Below the pieces are notes generated by a model, which was given only the letters and a program-made list of their open reading frames with translations, was not told the DNA's origin and did not search any database. Shown piece by piece: positions 63,981 to 64,000 of a stretch of 64,000 bases of DNA; position 1 is the first letter of the stretch, and each line of letters starts with the position of its first letter. The position numbers and the translations under genes were made by a program. Source of the stretch: Rahnella inusitata (GTDB lineage: Bacteria; Pseudomonadota; Gammaproteobacteria; Enterobacterales; Enterobacteriaceae); the NCBI RefSeq assembly GCF_003263515.1, contig NZ_JYDE01000032.1, positions 37,307 through 101,306 of the forward strand, read 5' to 3'.

Positions 63981-64000
63981 GCAGGTTTGCTTTGCTCCTC
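63981..64000. repeat. Dispersed GC-rich repeat, copy 2 (cut by window end)
   Basis: GCAGGTTTGCTTTGCTCCTC matches 53022-53041 at 18 of 20 positions and stops where the palindromic part of the first copy would begin. Confidence 0.6.

Noticed and set aside
1..64000. CRISPR arrays, rRNA genes, complete insertion sequences or prophage
   Set aside because: No regularly spaced repeats, rRNA sequence, transposase or phage structural genes were seen on reading both strands.

Overview
The window is a chromosomal segment from a member of the Enterobacterales. The sap, psp, ycjX-ycjF, hemB, opgB and liv genes, a RyhB small RNA and a tRNA-Asn(GUU) that matches the enterobacterial sequence all point that way. 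The gene content (D-arabitol and gallate catabolism, a ddp operon, double-glycine peptide export) fits the Rahnella/Ewingella/Rouxiella/Serratia neighbourhood, but the sequence alone does not fix the genus.

Left part (1-18100), mostly core. An AhpD-like CMD protein is followed by sapABCDF on the minus strand, then a RyhB sRNA behind two Fur-box-like sites. Next comes the phage-shock regulon: pspF diverges from pspABCD-ycjX-ycjF, with a sigma-54 promoter. Between ycjF and hemB sits a small export island: a 63-residue peptide with a microcin-type double-glycine leader, divergent from an HlyD-type adaptor and a C39-peptidase ABC exporter whose catalytic residues are intact.

Middle (18100-32200), metabolic plus accessory. 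A D-arabitol operon (dalD-dalK-dalT, divergent regulator dalR) has repeated operator-like sites. It is followed by an accessory stretch with a NIPSNAP-like protein, tiny glycine-rich ORFs, two GNAT genes flanked by short repeats, an AraC regulator/MFS efflux pair, a LysR regulator/glutathione S-transferase pair, an SRPBCC protein, another LysR regulator and a YgdI/YgdR-type lipoprotein.

Right-middle (32600-53100), transport-rich. It holds a livKHMGF operon, opgB, a decayed AraC/ABC scar, a MetQNI-like transporter beside a FAD amine oxidoreductase, a hok/sok-type toxin-antitoxin locus missed by ordinary ORF calling, tRNA-Asn, and a RpiR-family regulator heading ddpXABCDF behind a very good sigma-54 promoter match.

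Right end (53100-64000), gallate catabolism. Two minus-strand transcription units, galT-galA-(LigI-like)-aroQ and galB-galC-galD-(dehydrogenase), carry gallate through 4-oxalomesaconate and 4-carboxy-4-hydroxy-2-oxoadipate to pyruvate and oxaloacetate. The LysR-type regulator between them has two HTH domains. A 22-bp motif is shared by both promoter regions. Beyond lie a DapF-fold protein in which both catalytic cysteines are serine, and a RimJ/RimL-type acetyltransferase.

The observations most worth following are the double-glycine peptide/exporter locus, the Ser/Ser DapF homologue, the gallate regulon with its double-HTH regulator and shared motif, and the repeat-flanked GNAT and glycine-rich mini-gene region.
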